DNA of 64,000 bases from Flavobacterium sp. SUN046 (GCF_028867965.1 NZ_JAPQNT010000005.1:1-64000); one strand, 5' to 3'; counted from the stretch's first letter, positions 21,439 through 30,131 are shown. The notes: a model not told the origin generated them from the letters alone. Made by a program: numbers and translations.

Positions 21439-21807
21439 TTATTTTAACTCAACAACAGCTCCAGCTTCTTCTAAAGATTTTTTCAAACCTTCAGCTTCTG
21501 CTTTAGTAACTCCTTCTTTAATATTCGCTGGAGCACCATCTACTATATCTTTAGCTTCTTTCAATCCTAAACCAGTTAATTCTTTAACCGCTTTAACAAC
21601 TGCTAATTTAGAAGCACCAGCTTCTTTTAATACTACAGTGAATTCTGTTTGCTCTTCAGCAACAGCTTCTCCACCACCAGCAGCAACTACTACAGCTGCA
21701 GCAGCTGGTTCGATACCATATTCATCTTTTAATATTGTAGCTAAATCATTAACTTCTTTTACTGTTAAGTTAACTAATTGTTCTGCGAATTGTTTCAAAT
21801 CTGCCAT
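21439..21807 (-). CDS. rplL: 50S ribosomal protein L7/L12
   Basis: 122 residues, the family's normal length. An N-terminal dimerisation helix pair (residues 1-35) is joined by an Ala/Gly-rich hinge ([14 protein letters not shown], about 36-50) to the C-terminal factor-binding domain ([35 protein letters not shown]). It forms the ribosomal stalk that recruits elongation factors, bound through L10, which is encoded 54 bases upstream. Confidence 0.98.
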   Translation of the reverse strand: MADLKQFAEQLVNLTVKEVNDLATILKDEYGIEPAAAAVVVAAGGGEAVAEEQTEFTVVLKEAGASKLAVVKAVKELTGLGLKEAKDIVDGAPANIKEGVTKAEAEGLKKSLEEAGAVVELK

Positions 21808-21861
21808 TTTTTCTATCGTTTAAAATGTTTTGTAATTTATTTTTGTTTACTCGTGCGCAAA

Positions 21862-22365
21862 TTATTCTGCTGCTGTTTCACCTTTTTGTTCAGCATTGTT
21901 TAACAAAGCCGCGATGACACGTTTAGCAGGAGATTGAAGTAATCCAATGATTTCTCCAATAACTTCTTCTTTTGATTTTAGTGAAGCCAAGCTATCTAAA
22001 AGGTTATCTCCGATGTAAATTTCACCATTGATGTAAGCACCTTTGAAAGCAGGTTTTTCAGATTTTTTGCGGAAATCTTTAATAATTTTTGCTGGAGCGT
22101 TAGCTATATCAGCAATAAAAATAGATGAATTTCCTTTTAAAATTGATGGTAAATCACCATAATCATTTGTAGAAGCTTCCATTGCTTTTTCAAGCAATGT
22201 ATTTTTCACAACTTCTAATTTAATTCCAGCTTTAAAACAAGCTCTTCTTAAATTTGAAGTAGTATCAGCATTTAATCCTGAAGTATCTGCAATATAAACT
22301 ATGTTTGCTTCAGCCAACTTTGCAGTTAAATCTTCTATCGCGATTGATTTTTCTTCTCTAGTCAT
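21862..22365 (-). CDS. rplJ: 50S ribosomal protein L10
   Basis: 167 residues. It forms the base of the L7/L12 stalk. The N-terminal domain (MTREEKSIAIEDLTAKL, IVYIADTSGLN, RRACFKAGIKLEVVKNTLL) binds 23S rRNA and the C-terminal helix (SPAKRVIAALLN) binds L12 dimers. In many bacteria the L10-L12 complex represses its own message. No obvious leader structure was found in the 22 bases separating it from rplA. Confidence 0.97.
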   Translation of the reverse strand: MTREEKSIAIEDLTAKLAEANIVYIADTSGLNADTTSNLRRACFKAGIKLEVVKNTLLEKAMEASTNDYGDLPSILKGNSSIFIADIANAPAKIIKDFRKKSEKPAFKGAYINGEIYIGDNLLDSLASLKSKEEVIGEIIGLLQSPAKRVIAALLNNAEQKGETAAE

Positions 22366-22387
22366 AATAAAATTTGTTAACTACCAA

Positions 22388-23077
22388 TTATACTCCTTTA
22401 GGATCTAAAGCAATAGCAGGACTCATTGTACTAGACAAGTGAATAGACTTGATGTAAGTACCTTTAGCCGCAGTTGGTTTCATTTTGATTAATGTTTGAA
22501 TAATTTCGTGAGCGTTATCTACAAGTTTATCAGCTTCGAAAGATATTCTTCCGATACCTGCATGTACGATACCTGTTTTATCAACTTTAAAGTCGATTTT
22601 ACCAGCTTTAATTTCAGCTACAGCTTTACCAATTTCCATGGTTACTGTTCCGGTTTTAGGATTAGGCATTAAACCTCTAGGCCCTAATACACGACCTAAT
22701 GGACCTAATTTACCCATAATAGCTGGCATAGTAACGATTACGTCAACATCTGTCCAACCATCTTTAATTTTTTGAAGGTAATCATCCAATCCTACATAGT
22801 CAGCACCAGCAGCTTTCGCTTCTGCTTCTTTATCTGGAGTTACTAAAGCTAATACTTTAGTATCTTTTCCAGTTCCATGCGGAAGTGTTACAACACCTCT
22901 AACCATTTGATTTGCTTTTCTAGGATCTACTCCAAGCTTAACAGCAATATCTACAGACTCGTCAAATTTTGCTGAAGCAACAAATTTCAATAAAGACGAA
23001 GCATCTTTAAGAGAATATAATTTGTTTTTTTCAATTTTTGAAGCAGCCTCTTTTTGTTTTTTTGTCAATTTTGCCAT
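22388..23077 (-). CDS. rplA: 50S ribosomal protein L1
   Basis: 229 residues, full length. It forms the L1 stalk of the large subunit beside the E site. Family motifs [41 protein letters not shown] and [22 protein letters not shown] are intact. It starts 8 bases after rplK, so the two are coupled. In other bacteria L1 autoregulates the rplKA message. Confidence 0.98.
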   Translation of the reverse strand: MAKLTKKQKEAASKIEKNKLYSLKDASSLLKFVASAKFDESVDIAVKLGVDPRKANQMVRGVVTLPHGTGKDTKVLALVTPDKEAEAKAAGADYVGLDDYLQKIKDGWTDVDVIVTMPAIMGKLGPLGRVLGPRGLMPNPKTGTVTMEIGKAVAEIKAGKIDFKVDKTGIVHAGIGRISFEADKLVDNAHEIIQTLIKMKPTAAKGTYIKSIHLSSTMSPAIALDPKGV

Positions 23078-23085
23078 TTCTTACC

Positions 23086-23526
23086 TTAATTTAGAGGAGA
23101 ATCTCCAGTTACAGTTATACCCATAGATCTAGCTGTTCCAGCAATCATGCTCATAGCTTTTTCAATTGTGAAAGCATTTAAATCAACCATCTTGTCTTCA
23201 GCAATAGCCTTAATTTGATCCCAAGTTACATTTGCAACTTTTTTTCTGTTAGGCTGGCCTGAACCAGATTTCAATTTAGCAGCATCCAATAATTGAATCG
23301 CAGCAGGTGGAGTTTTTACAACAAAGTCAAACGATTTGTCTTTATACACGGTAATTTGTACCGGTAACACTTTGCCAGGTTGATCTTGTGTTCTAGCATT
23401 AAATTGCTTACAGAACTCCATGATATTAACACCAGCAGCTCCCAGAGCAGGTCCAACCGGTGGCGATGGGTTCGCAGCACCTCCCTTAACTTGTAGTTTA
23501 ACTACTTTACTAATCTCTTTAGCCAT
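23086..23526 (-). CDS. rplK: 50S ribosomal protein L11
   Basis: 146 residues. Part of the GTPase-associated centre. The N-terminal domain carries the Pro-rich [20 protein letters not shown] segment (thiopeptide-binding site), and the C-terminal rRNA-binding domain ends in ARSMGITV. It is separated from nusG by 64 bases and leads the ribosomal protein cluster. Confidence 0.98.
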   Translation of the reverse strand: MAKEISKVVKLQVKGGAANPSPPVGPALGAAGVNIMEFCKQFNARTQDQPGKVLPVQITVYKDKSFDFVVKTPPAAIQLLDAAKLKSGSGQPNRKKVANVTWDQIKAIAEDKMVDLNAFTIEKAMSMIAGTARSMGITVTGDSPLN

Positions 23527-23590
23527 TGTTTTTAAAAATTTACAAAAATCTGTGGAAGCAGATTATTGCGGTTTATAATAGTGTAACAAA

Positions 23591-24142
23591 TTATACTTTT
23601 TCAACTTGCATAAAACTTAATTCTAATGGTGTTTTTCTTCCGAAAATTTTAACCATCACTTCTAGTTTACGCTTTTCTTCATTGATTTTTTCAATAGTTC
23701 CATTAAACCCATTGAAAGGTCCATCAATAACCTTTATTGTTTCATCAATTTTGAAAGGAATAGATTGTGTATCTGTGTTTACAGCTAACTCATCTACTTT
23801 TCCAAGCATTCTGTTTACTTCAGATAATCTCAAAGGAACAGGATCTCCGCCTTTAACTTCTCCTAAGAAACCAATAACACCTGTAATCGATTTGATAATA
23901 TGTGGAATTTCTCCTGTAAGATTAGCTTCAATCATTACATATCCTGGAAAATAAACTTTGTCCTTAGATATTTTTTTTCCATCACGAACCTGAACTACTT
24001 TTTCTGTAGGAACTAGAACTTGTGATATATAATCACTCATTCCTAATCTGCTAATTTCAGTTTCAATATAAGCTTTAACTTTATTCTCCTGACCACTTAC
24101 AGCTCTTACTACATACCATTTTTTCACACTATTATCTGCCAT
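23591..24142 (-). CDS. nusG: Transcription termination/antitermination protein NusG
   Basis: 183 residues. The N-terminal NGN domain (KWYVVRAVSGQENKVKAYIE, FPGYVMIEANL) binds the RNA polymerase clamp. The C-terminal KOW domain (ETIKVIDGPFNGFNGTIEKI) contacts Rho or ribosomal S10. It adjoins secE (10 bases) in the conserved secE-nusG-rplK order. Confidence 0.98.
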   Translation of the reverse strand: MADNSVKKWYVVRAVSGQENKVKAYIETEISRLGMSDYISQVLVPTEKVVQVRDGKKISKDKVYFPGYVMIEANLTGEIPHIIKSITGVIGFLGEVKGGDPVPLRLSEVNRMLGKVDELAVNTDTQSIPFKIDETIKVIDGPFNGFNGTIEKINEEKRKLEVMVKIFGRKTPLELSFMQVEKV

Positions 24143-24152
24143 GGTAACTATA

Positions 24153-24350
24153 TTATCCTTTAATCAATTTGAAAAAACCAGCAATTGCTCTAGAACAAAG
24201 TTCATCAACTCCCCATGTTGCCATGGCGAAAATAATTGAAAATAAAGCAACAACAATAGTTAATTTTTGCACCTCAGCCCATTCTGGCCAAGTAACATTT
24301 GACTTCAACTCTTCAAATGCTTCTGAAAAATAATTTAATACTTTTGACAT
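24153..24350 (-). CDS. secE: Preprotein translocase subunit SecE
   Basis: 65 residues, the short single-span form. An amphipathic segment (LNYFSEAFEELKSNVTWPEWAEVQK) precedes one transmembrane helix (about residues 29-46). It clamps SecY in the Sec translocon. It lies just after tRNA-Trp and before nusG, the usual order. Confidence 0.96.
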   Translation of the reverse strand: MSKVLNYFSEAFEELKSNVTWPEWAEVQKLTIVVALFSIIFAMATWGVDELCSRAIAGFFKLIKG

Positions 24351-24369
24351 AATAATGAATTTATTTTTG

Positions 24370-24440
24370 CACGGGCGGAGGGATTCGAACCCCCATCAAC
24401 GGTTTTGGAGACCGCTATTCTACCCTTGAACTACGCCCGT
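24370..24440 (-). tRNA. tRNA-Trp (anticodon CCA)
   Basis: The acceptor arms ACGGGCG and CGCCCGT pair fully, with discriminator G. The anticodon loop CTCCAAA gives CCA, and the T-loop TTCGAAT is standard. The 3' CCA is not encoded. It sits between tuf and secE, as in many bacteria. Confidence 0.97.
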
Positions 24441-24445
24441 TTATT

Positions 24446-24477
24446 AAAAACCAGTGCTGCTAAAATAACAACACTGG
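24446..24477 (-). terminator. Probable terminator after tuf
   Basis: The stem CCAGTG/CACTGG spans a roughly 15-base loop (arms 24451-24456 and 24472-24477), followed on the minus strand by TTTTT. It lies between the tuf stop and tRNA-Trp, so it may only partly stop transcription and let tRNA-Trp-secE-nusG share the message. Confidence 0.6.
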
Positions 24478-24496
24478 CTCTTTATTTAATTTGAAA

Positions 24497-25684
24497 TTAT
24501 TCTACGATTTCAGTTACTTGACCAGCACCAACCGTTCTACCACCTTCACGGATAGCAAAACGTAAACCTACGTTCATAGCGATTGGGCTTAATAAAGCTA
24601 CATCAATAGTTAAGTTATCACCTGGCATTACCATCTCTACTCCAGTAGGTAAAGTAATAACTCCTGTTACGTCAGTTGTACGAACGTAAAACTGAGGACG
24701 GTAGTTATTATGGAATGGTGTGTGACGACCACCTTCTTCTTTTTTCAAGATATAAACCTCAGCTTTAAATTTAGCATGTGGTTTTACAGATCCTGGTTTA
24801 ACTATTACCATTCCTCTTTTAATATCTTCTTTAGCAACACCTCTTAACAAGATACCTGCATTATCTCCAGCCTCTCCTCTATCAAGGATTTGACGGAACA
24901 TTTCAATACCTGTAATTGTAGATGTTAATTTCTCAGCACCCATCCCGATGATTTCAACTGGATCTCCAGTATTACAAACTCCAGTTTCGATACGACCTGT
25001 AGCAACAGTTCCACGACCTGTAATTGTAAATACATCTTCTACTGGCATTAAGAAAGGTTTTTCTGTATCACGAATTGGCTCTTCAATCCAAGCATCTACA
25101 GCCTCCATTAATTCAATGATTTTTGGTACCCAAGCTGGATCATTATTCAATCCACCTAATGCAGAACCTTGAACAACAGGACCATTATCTCCATCATATT
25201 CATAGAAAGATAATAAATCTCTGATTTCCATTTCTACTAATTCTAATAATTCCGCGTCATCAACCATATCCACTTTATTCATGAATACAACGATTCTTGG
25301 AATACCAACTTGACGTCCTAAAAGGATGTGCTCACGTGTTTGTGGCATTGGTCCGTCTGTTGCAGCAACAACAAGAATAGCACCGTCCATTTGGGCGGCA
25401 CCTGTAACCATGTTCTTAACGTAATCCGCGTGACCTGGACAGTCTACGTGTGCGTAGTGACGGTTAGCAGTTTCATATTCTACGTGTGATGTATTAATTG
25501 TAATACCTCTTTCTTTTTCTTCAGGTGCATTATCAATTTGATCAAATGATTTTGCTTGACAGTAACCAGCATCAGATAATACTTTTGTGATTGCCGCTGT
25601 TAAAGTTGTTTTGCCGTGATCTACGTGTCCGATCGTACCAATATTTAAGTGTGGTTTCGAACGGTTAAAGGTTTCTTTTGCCAT
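24497..25684 (-). CDS. tuf: Elongation factor Tu
   Basis: 395 residues. This GTPase delivers aminoacyl-tRNA to the ribosome. The P-loop [10 protein letters not shown] begins at residue 19; [17 protein letters not shown] and the GSALGGLN (G5) region follow. Domains 2 and 3 are complete ([33 protein letters not shown]). It follows three tRNA genes and precedes tRNA-Trp. Only one tuf copy is seen in this window. Confidence 0.99.
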   Translation of the reverse strand: MAKETFNRSKPHLNIGTIGHVDHGKTTLTAAITKVLSDAGYCQAKSFDQIDNAPEEKERGITINTSHVEYETANRHYAHVDCPGHADYVKNMVTGAAQMDGAILVVAATDGPMPQTREHILLGRQVGIPRIVVFMNKVDMVDDAELLELVEMEIRDLLSFYEYDGDNGPVVQGSALGGLNNDPAWVPKIIELMEAVDAWIEEPIRDTEKPFLMPVEDVFTITGRGTVATGRIETGVCNTGDPVEIIGMGAEKLTSTITGIEMFRQILDRGEAGDNAGILLRGVAKEDIKRGMVIVKPGSVKPHAKFKAEVYILKKEEGGRHTPFHNNYRPQFYVRTTDVTGVITLPTGVEMVMPGDNLTIDVALLSPIAMNVGLRFAIREGGRTVGAGQVTEIVE

Positions 25685-25744
25685 TTTACTTAATTTTTAA
25701 TCTTAGTTATTATATATTTATTAGTGTTCAAATTTTCAATTTTG

Positions 25745-25816
25745 AGCCAACTACGGGAATTGAACCCGTGACCTCTTCCTTACCAAGGAAGCACTCTACC
25801 TCTGAGCTAAGTCGGC
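25745..25816 (-). tRNA. tRNA-Thr (anticodon GGT)
   Basis: The acceptor arms GCCGACT and AGTTGGC pair with one G-T wobble, discriminator T. The anticodon loop TTGGTAA gives GGT. It lies 60 bases upstream of tuf. Confidence 0.97.
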
Positions 25817-25882
25817 AGGTAAAGATTTAAATATTTGATATTAAATACCAAATATCAGAAACTTTATATTTAAAATTTCTTG

Positions 25883-25964
<82 letters not shown>

Positions 25965-25993
25965 AACTTTCTTTATTTCAATACCTTATCTTG

Positions 25994-26067
25994 AGCCGGC
26001 GGAGGGACTCGAACCCACGACCTGCTGATTACAAATCAGCTGCTCTAGCCAACTGAGCTACGCTGGC
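25994..26067 (-). tRNA. tRNA-Thr (anticodon TGT)
   Basis: The acceptor arms GCCAGCG and CGCCGGC pair with one G-T wobble, discriminator T. The anticodon loop TTTGTAA gives TGT. It is the first gene of the tRNA-tuf transcript. Confidence 0.97.
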
Positions 26068-26076
26068 ATATACAAT

Positions 26077-26104
26077 AAAAAAAGTCCGCTATTTCTAACG
26101 GACT
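26077..26104 (-). terminator. Terminator of the hpf transcript
   Basis: The stem AGTCCG/CGGACT (26083-26088 and 26099-26104) is followed on the minus strand by seven T. It ends the hpf message and lies immediately upstream of tRNA-Thr, overlapping that transcript's likely start site. Confidence 0.8.
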
Positions 26105-26105
26105 G

Positions 26106-26135
26106 CAAATGTAGACATTTTATTTTTTAATCAAA
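26106..26135 (-). promoter_or_regulatory. Promoter of the tRNA-Thr/Tyr/Thr-tuf operon
   Basis: On the minus strand a -33 box TTTG (26135-26132) and a perfect -7 box TACATTTG (26113-26106) are separated by 18 bases. This matches the Bacteroidota consensus TTG-N19-TAnnTTTG and places transcription start about 30 bases before tRNA-Thr. Confidence 0.8.
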
Positions 26136-26156
26136 ATGTTTTTGTAAAAAATTTTA

Positions 26157-26459
26157 TTAAATATGTGTTCTAATTTTTTCTTTTCTTTTTAGCAATAATC
26201 TTTCTAATGATTCTGCAGATAATTCAACAGCTTCTTCAAAAGTTTTACATTGCTTTTTAACCAAAAAATCGTCTCCAGGAACATGAATTTTAATCTCAAC
26301 AATCTTATTTTCTTTATCGCTAGTGTTTTCAACTTTTAAAAAAACATCTGAAGAAACAATTTTGTCGTAATATTTATCTAATTTATCCATTCTTTGTTGT
26401 ACAAAATCAATTAATTTTCTGTCAACTGTAAAATTCACTGCATTTACATTTACCTTCAT
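26157..26459 (-). CDS. hpf: Ribosome hibernation promoting factor (HPF/RaiA family), short form
   Basis: 100 residues, the short form without the C-terminal dimerisation domain. The pattern VNVNAVNFTVDRKLIDFVQQRM, KLDKYYDKIVSSDVFLKVE, KIVEIKIHVPGDDFLVKK and TFEEAVELSAESLERLLLKRKEK is that of the S30EA family, which binds the decoding centre and inactivates ribosomes in stationary phase. It lies 26 bases after xerC and probably shares its transcript. Confidence 0.92.
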   Translation of the reverse strand: MKVNVNAVNFTVDRKLIDFVQQRMDKLDKYYDKIVSSDVFLKVENTSDKENKIVEIKIHVPGDDFLVKKQCKTFEEAVELSAESLERLLLKRKEKIRTHI

Positions 26460-26485
26460 AATTTTTAAATTAATGGTTATTGGAA

Positions 26486-27379
26486 TTATTTTTTATTTCT
26501 AGGATGAGCATTTCCGTATACTTTTTTTAATTCTGCCAAACTATTGTGAGTGTACACTTGGGTTGATGCTAAACTTGAATGACCTAATAATTCTTTTACT
26601 GAGTTCAAATCTGCTCCGTTGTTAAGCATGTGAGTAGCAAACGTGTGACGTAATATATGCGGACTCTTTTTTACCTTCTCGGAGACATTACTAAAGTAAT
26701 AATTTATTAAACGATAAACAAACGAATCGTTCAATTTAACGCCTTTTAACATTAAAAAAAAATAGTCGCTATCTATAACTCTTTCTAATTGAGCTCTTTC
26801 GGATAAATACAGATTTATTTGTTTTGAAATAATTGGTAATATTGGGATTATTCTTTCTTTATTTCTCTTTCCTAAGACCTTAATTGTCCCATTAAAAGCA
26901 TTTACATTTTGTAATTTTAAACTAATTAACTCTGCTCTTCTTATTCCTGTAGTATAAAATAAGTCGATTATTAACTTATCTCTAACTCCATCGAAACCTT
27001 CAGAATAATTAATATGATTCAACACATTGTCTAATTCTTTTTCGGAAAATGGAATTTGAATCTTTTTTGGTGTTTTGAGGGATTTATGTTTTAATAGCGG
27101 ACTGTTTTCTATTTGCTTAATTTTTAGAAGGAATTTGTAAAACGATTTTAACGAAGATATCTTTCGATTTACAGAACTGTTAGAAATTGAATTATCTACC
27201 ATAGAAACTATCCAATTTCTAATCATGCTATAATTTACTTTTTCTAAAACTTCATGATCAAAATTGTTTTTTAAAAATTCCTGAAAAAACATCAAATCAT
27301 TGACATACGCATTCACTGTATGTAATGAATACTTTTTTTCGAGTTGAAGATAATCTTGAAAAGCCTTTATATTTGACAT
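26486..27379 (-). CDS. xerC: Tyrosine recombinase XerC-like
   Basis: 297 residues. The N-terminal SAM-like DNA-binding domain (about 1-90) is followed by the catalytic domain with all expected residues: Arg147 (TGIRRAEL), Lys171 (LGKRNKE), His241 and Arg244 (HILRH), His267 (LLGHSS) and Tyr276 (VYTH). The size and the housekeeping neighbourhood between rpsU and hpf indicate chromosome-dimer resolution at dif rather than a mobile-element integrase. No att-like repeats flank it. Confidence 0.92.
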   Translation of the reverse strand: MSNIKAFQDYLQLEKKYSLHTVNAYVNDLMFFQEFLKNNFDHEVLEKVNYSMIRNWIVSMVDNSISNSSVNRKISSLKSFYKFLLKIKQIENSPLLKHKSLKTPKKIQIPFSEKELDNVLNHINYSEGFDGVRDKLIIDLFYTTGIRRAELISLKLQNVNAFNGTIKVLGKRNKERIIPILPIISKQINLYLSERAQLERVIDSDYFFLMLKGVKLNDSFVYRLINYYFSNVSEKVKKSPHILRHTFATHMLNNGADLNSVKELLGHSSLASTQVYTHNSLAELKKVYGNAHPRNKK

Positions 27380-27432
27380 TGAAATTTACATAAGCCCGAG
27401 ACTGCACTTAAGGCAACAATATATAATGAAAT

Positions 27433-27479
27433 AAAAAATCGTTAGTAACAAAGTTATAAAACTTTAATTACTAACGATT
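27433..27479 (-). terminator. Terminator of rpsU
   Basis: The perfect 12-bp stem AATCGTTAGTAA/TTACTAACGATT (27437-27448 and 27468-27479) encloses a loop that can itself pair (AAGTT/AACTT). It is followed by TTTTTT on the minus strand, 22 bases past the rpsU stop. Confidence 0.9.
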
Positions 27480-27501
27480 GTATATTTAAGAAAATTAATT
27501 T

Positions 27502-27696
27502 CTAACTTTCTAAACCGTCTTTCATATTTTGTATGTAAGCCGCTTTTTGGAATTTCATTCTGTTTGTAACAGAAGGTTTGATGAAAGCTTGACGCGCACG
27601 CAACTGACGAACAGTTCCTGTTTTATCAAATTTTCTTTTATAGCGCTTCAATGCTCTATCGATATTTTCTCCGTCTTTAATTGGTATAATTAACAT
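27502..27696 (-). CDS. rpsU: 30S ribosomal protein S21
   Basis: 64 residues, basic (IDRALKRYKRKFDKTG, RQLRARQAFIKPSVT), full length. It binds near the 3' end of 16S rRNA by the anti-Shine-Dalgarno. Its own message has a perfect Shine-Dalgarno eight bases before the ATG, rare in this phylum, plus its own consensus promoter and terminator. It is therefore a stand-alone unit, probably autoregulated. Confidence 0.97.
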   Translation of the reverse strand: MLIIPIKDGENIDRALKRYKRKFDKTGTVRQLRARQAFIKPSVTNRMKFQKAAYIQNMKDGLES

Positions 27697-27704
27697 AATA
27701 TAGA

Positions 27705-27712
27705 CACCTCCT
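27705..27712 (-). promoter_or_regulatory. Perfect Shine-Dalgarno of rpsU
   Basis: AGGAGGTG on the minus strand matches the 16S anti-Shine-Dalgarno over eight bases, with an 8-base spacer to the ATG at 27696. I saw no comparable site with correct spacing before the other accepted starts in the window. Confidence 0.85.
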
Positions 27713-27725
27713 CTCGTTAAGGGTG

Positions 27726-27755
27726 CAAAAGTAGAAATTAATTATGAATTAACAA
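27726..27755 (-). promoter_or_regulatory. Promoter of rpsU
   Basis: TTG (27755-27753), a 19-base spacer and TACTTTTG (27733-27726) match TTG-N19-TAnnTTTG exactly. The expected start near 27719 would leave a leader of about 20 bases that contains the Shine-Dalgarno. Confidence 0.85.
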
Positions 27756-27789
27756 CAAAGAAAATAGAGAAAAGAAAATAGATGCCATA

Positions 27790-27824
27790 AAAAAGACCAA
27801 ATCAATAATAAACTTAGTCTTTTA
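27790..27824 (-). terminator. Terminator of the acyl-CoA dehydrogenase gene
   Basis: Arms AAAAGACCAA and TTAGTCTTTT pair with one mismatch and are followed by an A/T-rich tail with T-runs on the minus strand, 28 bases past the stop codon at 27852. Confidence 0.65.
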
Positions 27825-27851
27825 TTTAAATTCTATTCGATATTTTACAAA

Positions 27852-29021
27852 TTACTTAACCGCTGGTTGATAATTCTGTTTATCGATTATCATTTTGGAT
27901 AAAATTTCTTTTAAAATTTCTGAAGTTCCACCGCCAATTGGTCCTAAACGGCTGTCTCTTAATAATCTTGCTAATGGATATTCCTCCATGTAACCGTAAC
28001 CGCCGAGCATTTGCAAACAACTATATATAGTTTCGTCTGCAACTTTGGTGGATTTTAATTTTGCCATTGTAGCTTCTTTCACAACATATTCACCTTGATT
28101 TAATCTTGCGACCGCAGCATAGTTGAAAACTTTACAATGCTCAACATCGGTTGCATGTTCAACCATAGCATGTCGTAATGCTTGAAATTTATTTATTTTA
28201 GTTCCGAAAGCTTCGCGTTGTGACATATAATCTATCGTGTAATCGATAGCATATTCTGCTCTTGCGTGAGCATTTATTGCCATAATTAATCGCTCTAAAG
28301 CAAAATGTTGCATAATGTAAGCAAAACCTTTTCCTTCTTCACCCATTAAATTTTCTGCTGGAATTTCTACATTATCGAATGCTATTTCGGCTGTGTCAGA
28401 AGCGCGCCAGCCTAATTTATCAAGTTTTGTAGCTGAAATTCCTTTTAAATTAGTGTCCATTAAAAAGATACTAATTCCCTTATTTCCTTGATCCGGACTG
28501 GTTTTTGCTGCCACAACATAATAGTCAGCGTAAACGCCGTTGGTTATAAAAGTTTTTGAACCATTAATAATATATTTATCACCTTTCTTTGTAGCAGTTG
28601 TTCGCATTCCTGCAACATCACTTCCACCAAAAGGTTCTGTAATACACAAACCTCCGATTTTATCTCCAGAAATGCTTGGTGCTAAATAATCTTGCTTGAT
28701 TCGTTCATCACCTTCGGCATTCAAATGTGTCATAGCAAGATAAGCGTGCGCCCACATTGCTGCCGCAAAACCAGACGATTTTATTTTTTGAAGTTCTTCA
28801 AGAAAAACAACGGTGTAAAATAAATCTAAGTTTAAGCCGCCGTAAGCTTCTGGATAATTGATTCCGAAGAAACCCATTTCTCCCATTTTTTTCCAAATAA
28901 AGCGTTCGATTGTACCTGTTTTTTCCCATTTTTCAATGTGCGGTACTACTTCTTTTTGCAAAAAATCTTGTAAACTTTTTCTAAACGATTCGTGTTCTTC
29001 TGTGAAATATATTGAATTCAT
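27852..29021 (-). CDS. Acyl-CoA dehydrogenase
   Basis: 389 residues, the standard FAD-dependent fold: N-terminal helices, a middle beta domain (CITEPFGGSDVAGM, residues about 126-139; INGSKTFITNG) and a C-terminal helical domain (LQMLGGYGYMEEYPLARLLRDSR). It oxidises an acyl-CoA at the alpha-beta bond and passes electrons to electron-transfer flavoprotein. The usual C-terminal catalytic Glu (EGTSEI in medium-chain enzymes) is Gly here (GGGTSEI, about 365). A Glu at about 243 (ALERL) occupies the position used by isovaleryl- and long-chain-type enzymes, so activity is expected. The substrate is unknown. It is apparently transcribed alone. Confidence 0.93.
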   Translation of the reverse strand: MNSIYFTEEHESFRKSLQDFLQKEVVPHIEKWEKTGTIERFIWKKMGEMGFFGINYPEAYGGLNLDLFYTVVFLEELQKIKSSGFAAAMWAHAYLAMTHLNAEGDERIKQDYLAPSISGDKIGGLCITEPFGGSDVAGMRTTATKKGDKYIINGSKTFITNGVYADYYVVAAKTSPDQGNKGISIFLMDTNLKGISATKLDKLGWRASDTAEIAFDNVEIPAENLMGEEGKGFAYIMQHFALERLIMAINAHARAEYAIDYTIDYMSQREAFGTKINKFQALRHAMVEHATDVEHCKVFNYAAVARLNQGEYVVKEATMAKLKSTKVADETIYSCLQMLGGYGYMEEYPLARLLRDSRLGPIGGGTSEILKEILSKMIIDKQNYQPAVK

Positions 29022-29058
29022 ATTCTAGGACAATTTTATTGGAATTTTATGTTTTATT

Positions 29059-29955
29059 TTAGAATTCCAAATATAAGGCAATTATTTTGATTTTATCAAC
29101 AGGAAAACCTTTAATATTTGCTAAATCCTCAATTTTTAAATCTCCATTCATACTTCTATAAGTGACAATGTTTTTAGAAATTGGATATTTAAAATAAGGA
29201 AATTGACCTAACTCTTTTATTGATGCGTTATTAATATTGATTTTTTTAACTTTTGGAAGTGTGCTAATTTTGAAATATTTGTTCAAACTCGCCAAGACTT
29301 CTGGCGATAATCCCCAAATGTCATTCATTTGATCCATAGAAACAAATCCGGTATAACTTTCTTTTTGAATTAAAATTCTGTCGGAAATTGCGTCACCTAT
29401 TCCAGAGATTTTCATTAAATCTTCTTTTGTGGCTTGGTTAATGTCCAAAACTTTTAGCGCTTCTTTCTTTGGATATTCTTTCCAGTTTGATTTTGGATAT
29501 TTTGAATTATAATTTCCATTGTTTTTATTAGTAACCCAATCTGGAAATTTAAAATAAGGTGAAATAGCATTCAACAACGAATCGGAAATTCCTGTAACAT
29601 TTTGAAACTCTTCAGGTGAATTGGCAAATTTTCCTTGTTTTCTAAAAGCTAATAGTTTGTTGATTTCTTCAGTTTTCATTCCGAGTTTATACCCTTTAAA
29701 ATCGGTTATAAAATTGGGATTGAATGGATATATTGTGTAAGTCGTTTTAGATTTTTGTGTTTTTAAGGTATCTATATTTGCTTGAAGAGAAAGCCAATTT
29801 TGTTCTTCTGGAGTTTGTTTTTCACTTGAATTAAAATCTACAAAATAATAAGCAACTTGTAATCCTATTATTATTGCAAATAAAAGTAGTATTCCTTTTC
29901 GTTGGTCTTTTGAAAAGGTTAGAATTGTTTTAAATGGATTATTGTCTTCTTGCAT
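29059..29955 (-). CDS. Membrane-anchored helix-hairpin-helix (ComEA-like) protein
   Basis: 298 residues. A short cytosolic N-terminus is followed by one membrane helix (about residues 20-36, GILLLFAIIIGLQVAYYF). The rest carries three helix-hairpin-helix units: NKLLAFRKQGKFANSPEEF with VTGISDSLLNAI, LDINQATKEDLMKISGIGDAIS, and ININNASIKELGQFPYF. Such units bind DNA non-specifically, as in ComEA uptake proteins, but Bacteroidota homologues have no proven role. Degenerate copies of its first codons lie just upstream. Confidence 0.85.
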   Translation of the reverse strand: MQEDNNPFKTILTFSKDQRKGILLLFAIIIGLQVAYYFVDFNSSEKQTPEEQNWLSLQANIDTLKTQKSKTTYTIYPFNPNFITDFKGYKLGMKTEEINKLLAFRKQGKFANSPEEFQNVTGISDSLLNAISPYFKFPDWVTNKNNGNYNSKYPKSNWKEYPKKEALKVLDINQATKEDLMKISGIGDAISDRILIQKESYTGFVSMDQMNDIWGLSPEVLASLNKYFKISTLPKVKKININNASIKELGQFPYFKYPISKNIVTYRSMNGDLKIEDLANIKGFPVDKIKIIALYLEF

Positions 29956-30115
29956 TTTTTACCACAAATTTTCACAAATTAAAATTGATGAAATAGATTA
30001 TTTTGAATGTATTATTGTTTCTTTCTAACACAAATTTCACAAATTATCACAAATTATCACAAATTATAAAACTCATGAAAATTAGATTGTTTTGAATGAT
30101 TATTGTCTTCTAGCA
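29936..30115 (-). repeat. Degenerate tandem copies of the gene start and leader
   Basis: On the minus strand the segment AGAAGACAATAATC followed by an ATTCAAAACAATCT-like stretch occurs three times, ending at plus positions near 30111, 30026 and 29950 (85 and 76 bases apart). The last copy is codons 3-12 of the helix-hairpin-helix gene. Between copies lie four to five TTTGTGA-type short repeats. This looks like slippage or duplication of the 5' end of the gene. Confidence 0.7.
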
Positions 30116-30131
30116 TTAATACTATTTTATT

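Noticed and set aside
26486..27379. Tyrosine recombinase as a sign of an integrated element
   Set aside because: It sits among conserved housekeeping genes, has XerC size and motifs, and no att-like repeats, cargo or tRNA-end duplication are present.
29956..30080. Short direct repeats (TTTGTGA/CACAAATT) as a possible CRISPR array
   Set aside because: Units are only about 10 bases with no spacers of regular length and no cas genes; they belong to the duplicated leader.
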